Assembly: GCF_900113285.1 (NCBI RefSeq)
Contig: NZ_FOOT01000003.1
Span: forward strand, 124,001-188,000
Length of the DNA: 64,000 nucleotides
Direction: 5' to 3'
From: Pontibacter chinhatensis
GTDB lineage: Bacteria > Bacteroidota > Bacteroidia > Cytophagales > Hymenobacteraceae
The stretch's first letter is position 1. Each line of letters begins with the position of its first letter. The notes beneath the pieces were generated by a model. The model worked only from the letters and a program-made list of their open reading frames with translations. It was not told where the DNA came from and did not search any database. This document shows, piece after piece, positions 44,628 to 52,796 of this stretch. Position numbers and translations under genes: made by a program.

Positions 44628-45179
44628 TTAGTTGCGACGAACCGGGCCGTCCGGACCTGCCACAGGCATTCTGTTTTTAGGCTCCACGCTACCCTTCATG
44701 GCTACGCGAACAATGTTTGGCTCTGTGTTAGCGCGGATGGTAACCGTTGGCTGCTGCTGGCCGGGTTTGCCGTTGCTGTTGAACTTAACAGCCACAAAGC
44801 CTTTCTCGCCTGGCGCCACAGGAGTGCGCGTCCAGTCAGGGGCAGTACAGCCGCAGGTAGCCGTGGCGCTCTCGATTACAAGCGGGGTGCTGCCGGTGTT
44901 CGTGAACTCGAACTTATGCTCTACCGTTTCCCCTTCCTTTATCGTGCCGAATTCATACTCTGTCTGCTCAAACGTCATTACCGCGGCATTGCCGGCAGGG
45001 GCTGTCTCTCCCTGCGCAGTGGTAGCCACTACGTTCGGATTCTCGATTGGCTGAACAGGCGCAGTCGCCTCAGTAGCCGTAGCGCTCTCAGCCGCTGTAT
45101 CGTTGCCTGTGTTGTTATTGCAGCCGGAGGCAAGTATAACTACCGCCATTCCTGCTGCCAGAAACAGATTCTTTTTCAT
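44628..45179 (-). CDS. DUF1573 lipoprotein
   Basis: 183 residues. Lipobox LASGC with Cys20, then an Asn/Thr/Ala/Glu-rich linker to about residue 65. One DUF1573 domain: MTFEQTEYEFGTIKEGETVE, HKFEFTNTGSTPLVIESATA and TCGCTAPDWTRTPVAPGEKG. The Ig-like ASH fold with the TCGC motif is diagnostic. Function of DUF1573 is unknown; it sits beside yajC in many Bacteroidota. Confidence 0.88.
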   Translation of the reverse strand: MKKNLFLAAGMAVVILASGCNNNTGNDTAAESATATEATAPVQPIENPNVVATTAQGETAPAGNAAVMTFEQTEYEFGTIKEGETVEHKFEFTNTGSTPLVIESATATCGCTAPDWTRTPVAPGEKGFVAVKFNSNGKPGQQQPTVTIRANTEPNIVRVAMKGSVEPKNRMPVAGPDGPVRRN

Positions 45180-45199
45180 GTTGGGTATACTTTAAGTGG

Positions 45200-46198
45200 T
45201 TAAAGTTTTGCGATGATGTGCTGCGCGAACTCCATGGTGGAGGCTTTGCCGCCCAGGTCGCCGGTGCACTCTGCCTTGTTAGCCAGCGTGGCTTCCAGCG
45301 CCGCCTCAATGCGGTTTGCCTCATCCTTCAGGTCGATGTGGTGCAGCATCATGATGGCCGAACGGAGCAGCGCAGTCGGGTTAGCGATGCCTTTGCCTGC
45401 AATATCCGGGGCAGAGCCGTGAACGGCCTCAAAAATGGCCATGTCGTCGCCAATGTTGGCACCGGCCACTACGCCCAGACCGCCTACCAGGCCAGCGCAA
45501 ATATCCGAAATGATATCGCCAAACAAGTTGGTGGTCACAATCACGTCAAACTGTTCCGGCTTAATTACCAGCTGCATGCACATGTTGTCGATGATCTTAT
45601 CATCGGCCTGGATGTGCGGATACTCCTTAGCGACGGCATGAAACTCGTTCAGGAACATGGCGCCGGCGCTCTTTAAGATGTTAGCTTTGTGCGCGGCCGT
45701 TACTTTTTTGCAGCCATGCTTGTCGGCGTAGGCAAAAGCCGCACGGATGATCTTCTGGCAACCTACGCGCGTGATGCGGGCCACGGAATCAGAGATCTGC
45801 AGACGCTCGTCAAACATCTCCAGGCCAGAGTACAGGCCCTCGGTATTTTCGCGGAACAGCACCGAATTCACGTTGTCGAAGCGCGTCTCGATGCCTTTGG
45901 TGGTTTTGGCTGGCCTTACGTTGGAGTACAGGTCAAACTTCTGGCGCAGCTGCACATTTACACTTTTAAAGCCTTTGCCAACCGGTGTGGTAATAGGGCC
46001 TTTCAGCGCCACCTTATTCTTCTCCAAAGAGGCAATCAGCGTAGCCGGAATCAACTCCCCTATCGAATCGAAAGTGGTTTGGCCGGCGTTTTCCTCTTCC
46101 CACTGCACGGGCACGTTGGCAGCGCTGAATATAGCTTTTACAGCTTCTGTGATCTCAGGTCCTATCCCGTCGCCGGGTATCAGGGTTACTTGTCTCAT
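45200..46198 (-). CDS. NAD-dependent isocitrate dehydrogenase-type enzyme
   Basis: 332 residues, isocitrate/isopropylmalate dehydrogenase family. Oxidative decarboxylation, probably of isocitrate. Motifs: VTLIPGDGIGPEITEAVKAI, VNVQLRQKFDLYSNVRPAK, SVLFRENTEGLYSG, KVTAAHKANILK and VTTNLFGDIISDICAGLVGG. The VQLRQKFDLYSNVRP and FRENTEGLYSG segments fit the NAD-linked IDH subgroup better than LeuB. It lies two bases after the YtxH gene and 20 before the DUF1573 gene, so it is embedded in the nusB-coaE transcript. Confidence 0.85.
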   Translation of the reverse strand: MRQVTLIPGDGIGPEITEAVKAIFSAANVPVQWEEENAGQTTFDSIGELIPATLIASLEKNKVALKGPITTPVGKGFKSVNVQLRQKFDLYSNVRPAKTTKGIETRFDNVNSVLFRENTEGLYSGLEMFDERLQISDSVARITRVGCQKIIRAAFAYADKHGCKKVTAAHKANILKSAGAMFLNEFHAVAKEYPHIQADDKIIDNMCMQLVIKPEQFDVIVTTNLFGDIISDICAGLVGGLGVVAGANIGDDMAIFEAVHGSAPDIAGKGIANPTALLRSAIMMLHHIDLKDEANRIEAALEATLANKAECTGDLGGKASTMEFAQHIIAKL

Positions 46199-46199
46199 C

Positions 46200-46505
46200 T
46201 TACAGTTCTTTCCTGCTATTTATTTCATTTATAAGCGAGTCCACATCACCGAGCAGCTTCTCGGCCTTCTCCTTGGCGTCCTGTATCACGCGCTGGCCCT
46301 CCGACTTGGCTGTAGTAGGCAGGCCGTCGCCCTTGGCGATGAGCTGCTCCAGCAGGTCTAACAGGGTTTCGCGGTACTTCTCCAGGCGGTAGCTAAGCCA
46401 GTATCTTGTTTCTCGGCCTTTCTCGGGCGCAAAGAGTATGCCAGCGGCAGCTCCCACGGCGGCGCCGGAAACAAACGCAAGCAATGCAGTTGTCTTCTTG
46501 CTCAT
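46200..46505 (-). CDS. YtxH-domain protein
   Basis: 101 residues. The N-terminal membrane segment LLAFVSGAAVGAAAGILFAP is followed by EKGRETRYWLSYRLEKYRE, the YtxH pattern, and a charged amphipathic helix. Members are linked to general stress in Gram-positives; the role here is unknown. Between nusB (86 bases) and the isocitrate dehydrogenase gene (two bases). Confidence 0.85.
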   Translation of the reverse strand: MSKKTTALLAFVSGAAVGAAAGILFAPEKGRETRYWLSYRLEKYRETLLDLLEQLIAKGDGLPTTAKSEGQRVIQDAKEKAEKLLGDVDSLINEINSRKEL

Positions 46506-46591
46506 AGTTTTCTATGCTATTTATCTCGGGTACAAACTTTTTCTCATACTACGGAGAAACGGCCCTTAAAGCCGCGTTTACTTGCTCCGGC

Positions 46592-47764
46592 TTATTTGTT
46601 GTCTATCAAGCCACGGCCAGACTTGCGGATCTCCCCTTTCGCCGTCAGTTCCTGTGCCATTTTGTCCAGCACGCCGTTAATGAATTGCTTGCTCTTAGGG
46701 GTGCTGTACAGCTTCGAGATCTCGATATACTCGTTGATGGTAACTTTGACCGGTATGCTGCGGAAGATGTACATCTCGCTGAGCGCCATCTTGAGGATGA
46801 TCTTATCGAGCAGGGCCACGCGCTCCACGTCCCAGTTCTTCACGCTGGCGGCAATCATGGCCTCATACCTGGCGTCCTGCTCTACCGTCCGGAAGTATAA
46901 ATCTTCGAAGAAGGCCCTGTCATCCTCCCAGTTGGCCGAAAGATCGAGCAATTGCTTGTCTTCGTCAGCCTCCTCGGCAAAGATTTTAACAGTTTTATTC
47001 ACCAGGCTTTTTACAATCGATTTGTTCTCCACCCAGTTCAAATCCTGCTCCTCAAACAAAGATTGTAAGTTTTTTTCTTTAAAGATAATGTTTTTAAAAA
47101 TATGTTTCACCACTTCGGCGTCCTCTTCCAGGGTGTGCTCGGGCTGTGCCACATAGCCCAGGAAGGTCTCGTCCTTCTTCAGGATGTTGCGGTAAGCGGC
47201 CCGGATTTCACTGATGTCGGAGCCCCAGCTGATGTTGCGGCGAATGATACTTTCCTGATATGACTTGCTCTGCAGCAGGCGCTGCACTACTTTGTTACGC
47301 AAAAAGGCCGTGGTATCGGGGCCTTCGGGGGCGGTAAAGCGGTTGGCTTTTTTCTCTTCCTCTTCCTGAATCAGGCTAACAACCACCTCCAGTATCTGCA
47401 GGGTGCCCAGGTAGTGGTCGTAGATACGCTCCACGGCGCTCAGCATCTGATTGCCGTAGTACTTGAAGTCTTTCTTGGTGGCGTTGTTGTAGAACGCAAT
47501 CGCTCTGTTCACCGCATCCACAACATCCTTTCCGGCACCTTCTGTGTCAAACTCCTGCTTCTCGTACCATTCCTTAAACAGCAGGGTGGCCATTTGTTTC
47601 TTGCCTTCGAGCAGCCTTTTGTCCTGCACCTCCATCGAGTTAAGGTCTGGCGCAAAATCATCGTTGATCTGATCTAGGGCCAGCAGATAATCTGAACCTA
47701 CGGCCTGCTGATAGGCATAGATAGCCTGCATCGCCTTAATTCGTAGTGTTCTGCGGTTGAGCAT
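46592..47764 (-). CDS. nusB: Transcription antitermination factor NusB, long form
   Basis: 390 residues, much longer than the about 140-residue classical NusB. The N-terminus (MLNRRTLRIKAMQAIYAYQQ) is the NusB/RsmB start, and the C-terminal part (about 270-390: DRAFFEDLYFRTVEQDARYE, VERVALLDKIILKMALSEMY, VKVTINEYIEISKLYSTPKS, KQFINGVLDKMA) is the conserved RNA-binding NusB core. The extra middle is a Bacteroidota feature. It assists rRNA antitermination with NusE. First gene of the nusB-coaE run. Confidence 0.93.
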   Translation of the reverse strand: MLNRRTLRIKAMQAIYAYQQAVGSDYLLALDQINDDFAPDLNSMEVQDKRLLEGKKQMATLLFKEWYEKQEFDTEGAGKDVVDAVNRAIAFYNNATKKDFKYYGNQMLSAVERIYDHYLGTLQILEVVVSLIQEEEEKKANRFTAPEGPDTTAFLRNKVVQRLLQSKSYQESIIRRNISWGSDISEIRAAYRNILKKDETFLGYVAQPEHTLEEDAEVVKHIFKNIIFKEKNLQSLFEEQDLNWVENKSIVKSLVNKTVKIFAEEADEDKQLLDLSANWEDDRAFFEDLYFRTVEQDARYEAMIAASVKNWDVERVALLDKIILKMALSEMYIFRSIPVKVTINEYIEISKLYSTPKSKQFINGVLDKMAQELTAKGEIRKSGRGLIDNK

Positions 47765-47888
47765 ATTCTTATTTTAAAGAGCGTGTGTTTGGTAAAGTAT
47801 TTTGTTTGGGCCAGGCCCGGTAAATTGTTTTCCTGCTACATAAAAGCGGAGAGGGCAGGCGATAGTTCCGCAGTGTAAGGGTGTAAAG

Positions 47889-47920
47889 CAAAAGTGCCAC
47901 AGGTTAATGCAGCACTTTTG
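47889..47920 (-). terminator. Weak terminator of the leucine-dehydrogenase-like gene
   Basis: Stem CAAAAGTGC (47889-47897) / GCACTTTTG (47912-47920) 32 bases after the stop; the minus-strand tail CTTTACACCC is poor in U. Confidence 0.4.
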
Positions 47921-47951
47921 ACTTCAACAGTATTGCTTAGAGGCTGTTGGC

Positions 47952-49052
47952 TTAGTACGTAGAGCGCACTTTGCCGATGCTCTCAATTCTCTTCTGGGCC
48001 ATTTTCATGGCAGCAGCCTGGTTGTGGATGCCTTCTTTCTCTGCCAGCTCGAAGATATCCAACGTATAGCCGTAGATACGCTCTGTCTGGGCATAGGCGC
48101 TGTCGCGGTTGTAGCCAATCAGCTCAGAGTATACGTTTATCAGGCCACCGGCATTGATCAGGAAATCCGGCGCGTAAATAATGCCTTTCTGCACCAGGGC
48201 CGGGCCGTGCACCTGCTCATCGCGCAGCTGGTTGTTGGCCGAGCCGGCGATTACCTGGCACTTGAGGCGGTTCAGGGTATCGTCGTTGATGGTACCACCC
48301 AGGGCGCAAGGAGAGTAAATGTCCACGTCCAGGTCGTAGATCTCGTCCATGCCTACCACTTTGGCGCCATACTTATCGGAGATCTCGCGCAGGCGGTCTT
48401 CGTAGATGTCGGTGATGAAAATCTGGGCATTCTCCTTGGCAAGCAACTCTACCAGGTAACCACCCACGTGGCCTACACCCTGTACAGAGATTTTCTTGCC
48501 TTCCAGTGAGTCAGAGCCGAATGCTTTCTTAGCGGCGGCCTTCATACCCATGTAAGTACCGTAGGCTGTTACCGGAGATGGGTCTCCGCTACCACCCATA
48601 GACTCAGGCAGACCAGCTACGTGCTCGGTCTCCATGCGGATGTACTCCATGTCCTTGGTGGTTGTGCCCACGTCCTCAGCCGTGATATAAGCACCGTTCA
48701 GGTTCTTGATGAAGCGGCCGTAGCGGCGCAGGAACGCCTCGCTCTTGTCTTTTTTGGCATCGCCGATGATAACTGCTTTGCCCCCGCCCAGGTTCAGGCC
48801 GGAGATGGCTGCCTTGTAGGTCATGCCTCTAGACAGGCGCAGCACGTCATCCAGGGCCTCTGCCTCAGATGCGTAAGCCCACATACGGGTACCGCCCAGC
48901 GCCGGGCCAAGCACGGTGTTGTGGATGCCGATGATGGCTTTTAAGCCAGTTTCCTTGTCGTGGCAGAAAACAACTTTCTCGTGGTCGTGTTCTGATATTT
49001 GATCAAAGACAGATTTGTCTTTTTTCACTTCAACTTCTTTTAATTCCACCAT
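47952..49052 (-). CDS. Leucine dehydrogenase-like ELFV dehydrogenase
   Basis: 366 residues, the short form typical of Leu/Val/Phe dehydrogenases. KVVFCHDKETGLKAIIGIHN, GPALGGTRMWAYASEAEALD, GLNLGGGKAVIIGD (catalytic Lys), ITAEDVGTTTKDMEYIRMET, ISVQGVGHVGGYLVELLAKE (NAD binding) and FLINAGGLINVYSEL. Deaminates branched-chain amino acids to 2-oxoacids or runs in reverse. The third ELFV enzyme in the window. Its head faces the ABC half-transporter at 49206 across a 153-bp spacer. Confidence 0.9.
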   Translation of the reverse strand: MVELKEVEVKKDKSVFDQISEHDHEKVVFCHDKETGLKAIIGIHNTVLGPALGGTRMWAYASEAEALDDVLRLSRGMTYKAAISGLNLGGGKAVIIGDAKKDKSEAFLRRYGRFIKNLNGAYITAEDVGTTTKDMEYIRMETEHVAGLPESMGGSGDPSPVTAYGTYMGMKAAAKKAFGSDSLEGKKISVQGVGHVGGYLVELLAKENAQIFITDIYEDRLREISDKYGAKVVGMDEIYDLDVDIYSPCALGGTINDDTLNRLKCQVIAGSANNQLRDEQVHGPALVQKGIIYAPDFLINAGGLINVYSELIGYNRDSAYAQTERIYGYTLDIFELAEKEGIHNQAAAMKMAQKRIESIGKVRSTY

Positions 49053-49076
49053 TGATAGTTTTGATTAGGGGTTTTC

Positions 49077-49084
49077 TATCTTTG
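49077..49084 (+). promoter_or_regulatory. Possible promoter box for the ABC gene at 49206
   Basis: TATCTTTG matches TAnnTTTG, 121 bases before the GTG start. A TTTG (49060-49063) lies 13 bases upstream, somewhat close for a -33 element. Confidence 0.35.
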
Positions 49085-49205
49085 TGAATGGGGGAGGCAA
49101 ACATCAGCCCTCTCCGTTCGCGCAGCAAAATTAAATCTTTTTTTGGTTATTTCAATTTGCGCCGGCTAACTCTGCGTAAAAGCGCTAGGGCATCAAGTTC
49201 TGACT

Positions 49206-50987
49206 GTGAAATCGTTACGATATCTAAATAAATACCTTCTCAAGTATAAATACAGGCTCCTGCTAGGGCTTGTGTTTACCATTATCTCCAACTTTTTCCA
49301 GATTTTGCCGGCGCAGGTGGTGCGCCACGCATTTAACCTGATAAAGGAGGGAATAAGCCTTTACGGCCTGTTTAGCGGCATGGAGCAGCAGGAGGTGGTC
49401 TACAGCATTTTCTCTAAAAGCATACTGGTGTATGGCGTTATCATACTTTTGATGGCCCTGCTGCGCGGCGTGTTTCTGTTCTTTGTGCGGCAAACCATCA
49501 TTGTGATGAGCCGCCTGGTGGAGAACGACCTGAAGAACGAGATCTACGCCCATTACCAGACGCTGCCGCTTAGTTTCTACCGCAAAAACAACACCGGCGA
49601 CCTGATGGCCCGCATTTCGGAGGACGTGAGCCGCGTGCGCATGTACCTGGGGCCGGCCATCATGTATGGCATTAACCTGGTCATTCTCTTCCTGATGGTG
49701 ATCCCCTACATGCTGTCGGTAAACGTGAAACTGACGCTGTATACTTTGATCCCGCTGCCCATACTTGCCATCAGCATCTACTACGTCAATAACATCATCG
49801 AGCGCAAATCCGACGAGATACAGCGCAGCCTGTCGGGCATCACCACCTTTGTGCAAGAGGCGTTCTCGGGCATCCGGGTTCTGAAATCCTTTGTGCGGGA
49901 GGACGACTCGCACAACAACTTCACCACCGCCAGCAACACCTACAAGGATAAGTCGCTGGAGCTGAACTTTGTAAACTCGCTCTTCTTTCCACTGGTGCTG
50001 TTTCTGGTGGGCCTGAGCACGATAATCACCGTCTACATTGGTGGCCAGGAGGTCATCAACGGCAGCATCACCACGGGTAACATCGCCGAGTTCATCATCT
50101 ACGTGAACATGCTCACCTGGCCGGTGACCTCACTGGGCTGGACAGCCAGCCTGGTGCAGCGCGCGGCCGCCTCGCAGGCCCGCATCAACGAGTTCCTGCA
50201 CACCGAAAACGACATCGTTTCCCGCCAAAACATCAGCCGGGAGATTGTCGGCGACATCCGGTTCGAGAACGTGGACTTTGTGTACCCCGACACCGGCATC
50301 CATGCGCTAAAGGGCGTTTCGTTCGACATCAGGCACGGCGAAACGCTGGCTGTGATCGGCAACACCGGCTCGGGCAAGAGCACCATCGCCAACCTCTTAC
50401 CGCGCATGTACGACGTGACGAGGGGCCGCATCCTGATAGACGGCATTGACGTGCGCGACTATAACATCGAAAACCTGCGCAAGCAGATAGGCTACGTGCC
50501 GCAGGACGTGTTCCTTTTCTCCGACTCCATCCGCAACAACATCGGGTTTGGCCTGCCAAGTATAACCGAGGAGCAGATGGTGCAGGCAGCCAAGGATGCC
50601 GACGTGTATGAGAACATCATCCGCTTCCCGGAGCAGTTTGACACCAAGCTCGGCGAGCGGGGCATCACGCTGTCGGGTGGGCAAAAGCAGCGCGTGTCCA
50701 TTGCACGGGCGCTGGTGCGGGAGCCCAGCATCCTCATCCTCGACGATTCGCTCTCGGCCGTGGACACCAAGACGGAGAACGCCATCCTCAACAGCCTGCG
50801 CCGCATCATGCAGAACCGCACGAGCATCATCATCTCGCACCGGGTATCGTCGGTGAAACTGGCCGACCGCATCCTGGTGCTGGACGACGGGGAGATTGTG
50901 CAACACGGCACGCACGAAGAACTCATCAACCAGCGCGGGCTGTACAAGCAGCTGTATGAGCGCCAGCTGCAGCAGGAGGACGCTTAG
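49206..50987 (+). CDS. ABC exporter half-transporter with Asp in place of the catalytic Glu
   Basis: 593 residues from GTG 49206 (no ATG is available near the conserved MKSLRYLNKYLLKYKYRL). Six membrane helices (to about 310) include QTIIVMSRLVENDLKNEIYA. The NBD has Walker A GNTGSGKST, Q-loop VPQDVFLFSD, signature LSGGQKQR (489 on), Walker B ILILDDSLSAVD and H-loop ISHRVSS. The residue after Walker B Asp513 is Asp514, where the catalytic Glu should be. This is the degenerate pattern of one half of heterodimeric exporters (TM287, YheI type). Its likely partner is the gene at 52796-54565. Probable lipid or drug export. Confidence 0.92.
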   Translation: MKSLRYLNKYLLKYKYRLLLGLVFTIISNFFQILPAQVVRHAFNLIKEGISLYGLFSGMEQQEVVYSIFSKSILVYGVIILLMALLRGVFLFFVRQTIIVMSRLVENDLKNEIYAHYQTLPLSFYRKNNTGDLMARISEDVSRVRMYLGPAIMYGINLVILFLMVIPYMLSVNVKLTLYTLIPLPILAISIYYVNNIIERKSDEIQRSLSGITTFVQEAFSGIRVLKSFVREDDSHNNFTTASNTYKDKSLELNFVNSLFFPLVLFLVGLSTIITVYIGGQEVINGSITTGNIAEFIIYVNMLTWPVTSLGWTASLVQRAAASQARINEFLHTENDIVSRQNISREIVGDIRFENVDFVYPDTGIHALKGVSFDIRHGETLAVIGNTGSGKSTIANLLPRMYDVTRGRILIDGIDVRDYNIENLRKQIGYVPQDVFLFSDSIRNNIGFGLPSITEEQMVQAAKDADVYENIIRFPEQFDTKLGERGITLSGGQKQRVSIARALVREPSILILDDSLSAVDTKTENAILNSLRRIMQNRTSIIISHRVSSVKLADRILVLDDGEIVQHGTHEELINQRGLYKQLYERQLQQEDA

Positions 50988-51140
50988 TCAAATTCGCTGA
51001 CTCTTATACTTCGTTAGCCATTTCTGAGAGGGCTTAAGCTCGCCAAAATTAAGGCTCGGGATTTTTTTTGCGCGAAATCTGTTATGCTTACGTATAGCAA
51101 ATTTACTATCGCATTTACACCCTCTAAACGAACTCTTTAT

Positions 51141-51557
51141 ATGGCAATCGACTTACAGCAAATCGGCAAAAGATTCAGATTCTACACCAACCTGAAGGAA
51201 CTGGAAATGGAGGACCTCAAAGCCATCACCGGCAGCACCGAGGAAACCCTCAACAACATTATCAACGGCTGCAATATTTTGCTGGATGAGCTGGTGGCGA
51301 TTGTAAAGCACTTCGACGACCTGAACCCGCAGTGGCTCATTTACGGAGAGGGAAGTATGTTTAAGCCGATGGACGCAGATGGAAACTGCCACGAGCCCAG
51401 CAAGAAAGGTTGCCTGAAGAAAGATAAGGCCGCTTACCTGCGGCAGATGAAAAACATGCTGATAGAGCTGGAAGCGGCCGAGATAGCCAAGGGCCACAAG
51501 CCTGATGTGGATGCCCTGCGGGCGAAATTAGACGAACTTCGGGCGGCACAGCAATAG
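51141..51557 (+). CDS. XRE-like small regulator
   Basis: 138 residues from ATG 51141; 19 further in-frame codons upstream look non-coding. The pattern DLQQIGKRFRFYTNLKELEM, DLKAITGSTEETLNNIINGC, LLDELVAIVKHFDDLNPQWL and IYGEGSMF resembles the helix-turn-helix of Bacteroidota XRE/CI-like repressors, whose domain ends 'NP.WL..GEG.M'. A charged C-terminal helix (AAYLRQMKNMLIELEAAEIA) follows and may dimerise. No phage genes are around it. DNA binding is inferred. Confidence 0.65.
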   Translation: MAIDLQQIGKRFRFYTNLKELEMEDLKAITGSTEETLNNIINGCNILLDELVAIVKHFDDLNPQWLIYGEGSMFKPMDADGNCHEPSKKGCLKKDKAAYLRQMKNMLIELEAAEIAKGHKPDVDALRAKLDELRAAQQ

Positions 51558-51570
51558 TGCCGCTTTTTTT
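51543..51570 (+). terminator. Terminator overlapping the XRE-like gene end
   Basis: Stem GCGGCAC (51543-51549) / GTGCCGC (51557-51563) then TTTTTTT. The stop codon sits in the loop, so the hairpin includes the last codons. Confidence 0.8.
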
Positions 51571-51575
51571 ATGCG

Positions 51576-52184
51576 TTATACTTTAGCCACCCCGTTAAGT
51601 ATAAGGTTTACCGTGTAGAGCACATCCCGCTCAATTTTCTCAAAGTCGATGGAGGGGAGCTGGTGGAAATCGGCGCGCTGGAACTCCTCGAATTGAATCA
51701 AGTCTTTTACCGTCATGATGGAGTAGCCGACGCGCTCAGCCTCGCAGGGGATGAAAACCTCCTTGGCGATTCCTTCTTTTATCACAGTGGCGTAGTAGTT
51801 GGCCTCCTTGCCCCTCGACTCCCGGAACAACTCCTGGAACATGGCGCGCGTCTCAATTAAAACCTTGATGGAGATGGTATGCTCCGACACGATTTCCTGG
51901 TAGTAGCGCAGCGAGGACTGGATGTAGAGCAGCAGGCGCTTATGCGGGTTGGGCTCGTGTTCGGCCAGTTGCTTGATGTGCGAGAGGCGGGCCTTCCACT
52001 CCTGCGAGAAGGCCTCCATGTAGAGCAGCTCCTTGCTTTTGTAGTAGTAGTAGAGCGAGGGCTTTTTCATGCCGATGGCCGCGGCAATGTCGTCGAGGGT
52101 GGCTTTGCTGTAGCCCAACCTGCCGAACACGCTTTTGGCTGCCTCTAAGATCAGCTCTTTTTTAGCCTCTGCTTTCTTGCCCAA
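51576..52184 (-). CDS. TetR/AcrR-family regulator
   Basis: 202 residues. N-terminal HTH: LILEAAKSVFGRLGYSKATL, DDIAAAIGMKKPSLYYYYKS, KELLYMEAF. The ligand domain (about 60-202) is all-helical. It precedes, in the transcript direction, nothing; upstream lie the GyrI-like and ABC genes on the same strand, so it is the plausible regulator of that pair. A perfect palindrome (52255-52272) lies in its upstream spacer. Confidence 0.9.
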   Translation of the reverse strand: MGKKAEAKKELILEAAKSVFGRLGYSKATLDDIAAAIGMKKPSLYYYYKSKELLYMEAFSQEWKARLSHIKQLAEHEPNPHKRLLLYIQSSLRYYQEIVSEHTISIKVLIETRAMFQELFRESRGKEANYYATVIKEGIAKEVFIPCEAERVGYSIMTVKDLIQFEEFQRADFHQLPSIDFEKIERDVLYTVNLILNGVAKV

Positions 52185-52254
52185 AGTATAATTGCTGTGG
52201 TGATGGGGAGTGCGTGAAATATAAACCCGCTGCTCCCAAAGTTAAAGTATAAAT

Positions 52255-52272
52255 CTATACTTGCAAGTATAG
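52255..52272. promoter_or_regulatory. 18-bp palindrome upstream of tetR
   Basis: CTATACTTGCAAGTATAG is a perfect palindrome made of two inverted TATACTT heptamers; a third copy lies at 52245-52251. It sits in the 90-bp spacer before tetR and three bases after the stop of the GyrI-like gene. It could be the TetR operator, or one more heptamer pair. Confidence 0.5.
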
Positions 52273-52274
52273 CG

Positions 52275-52796
52275 CTATTCCTTTACAGGCACCTCCAGCA
52301 CACCTTTGTCATCTTCCGGGAACCACTCCACGTAAAACTCCTCCAGCTTCAGTTTCTCCTCCTTGGCATAGTCGAACACGGCGCCGTAGAGCTTCTTGGG
52401 AAGCAGGGCAATGTTGGCTGTTGCCTCTGCACGCACCACTTTGCGGCCACCCGGCACAGTGCGCAACGTATAGCCTTCGGGTAGTTTAACTGTAGAGTCT
52501 GGGATGATGATGCCGATGAAGGCGCGGAGGCTGTCGCCGCTCCTGTCGGGGTCGTTGTAGTAGATGTTGCCTGGGTGACCCTCCAGCTTTTTCTCCTGCA
52601 GCACCTGCGACACCCGCTGAAAGGCTTGCCCGAGCGCCTTGTCCTCTACTGCCCCTTCAAACGACTGGCCGGCCACGTACATGGTTTGGGAGGTTGCAAG
52701 GGAGGTGTCCGCCGCCGTAAACCCGCCCAGGTAAGTATAAAAAACCAACACGACAGTGGCAATGCCCGCCACTATGTAGAAAACCTTTTTGTTCAT
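52275..52796 (-). CDS. Membrane-anchored GyrI-like (SOUL-fold) protein
   Basis: 173 residues. N-terminal anchor VFYIVAGIATVVLVFYTYLG, then a domain with TMYVAGQSFEGAVEDKALGQ, AFQRVSQVLQEKKLEGHPGN, IYYNDPDRSGDSLRAFIGII and NIALLPKKLYGAVFDYAKEE: the GyrI-like/effector-binding duplication, which binds small amphipathic molecules. Its ATG overlaps the stop of the ABC gene by one base (TAATG), so the two are coupled. A role as an exported drug-sensing accessory is inference. Confidence 0.75.
   Translation of the reverse strand: MNKKVFYIVAGIATVVLVFYTYLGGFTAADTSLATSQTMYVAGQSFEGAVEDKALGQAFQRVSQVLQEKKLEGHPGNIYYNDPDRSGDSLRAFIGIIIPDSTVKLPEGYTLRTVPGGRKVVRAEATANIALLPKKLYGAVFDYAKEEKLKLEEFYVEWFPEDDKGVLEVPVKE

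Noticed and set aside
51084..51140. Extension of the XRE-like protein upstream to 51084
   Set aside because: The added residues are unlike coding sequence here and the ATG at 51141 precedes the conserved helix-turn-helix.
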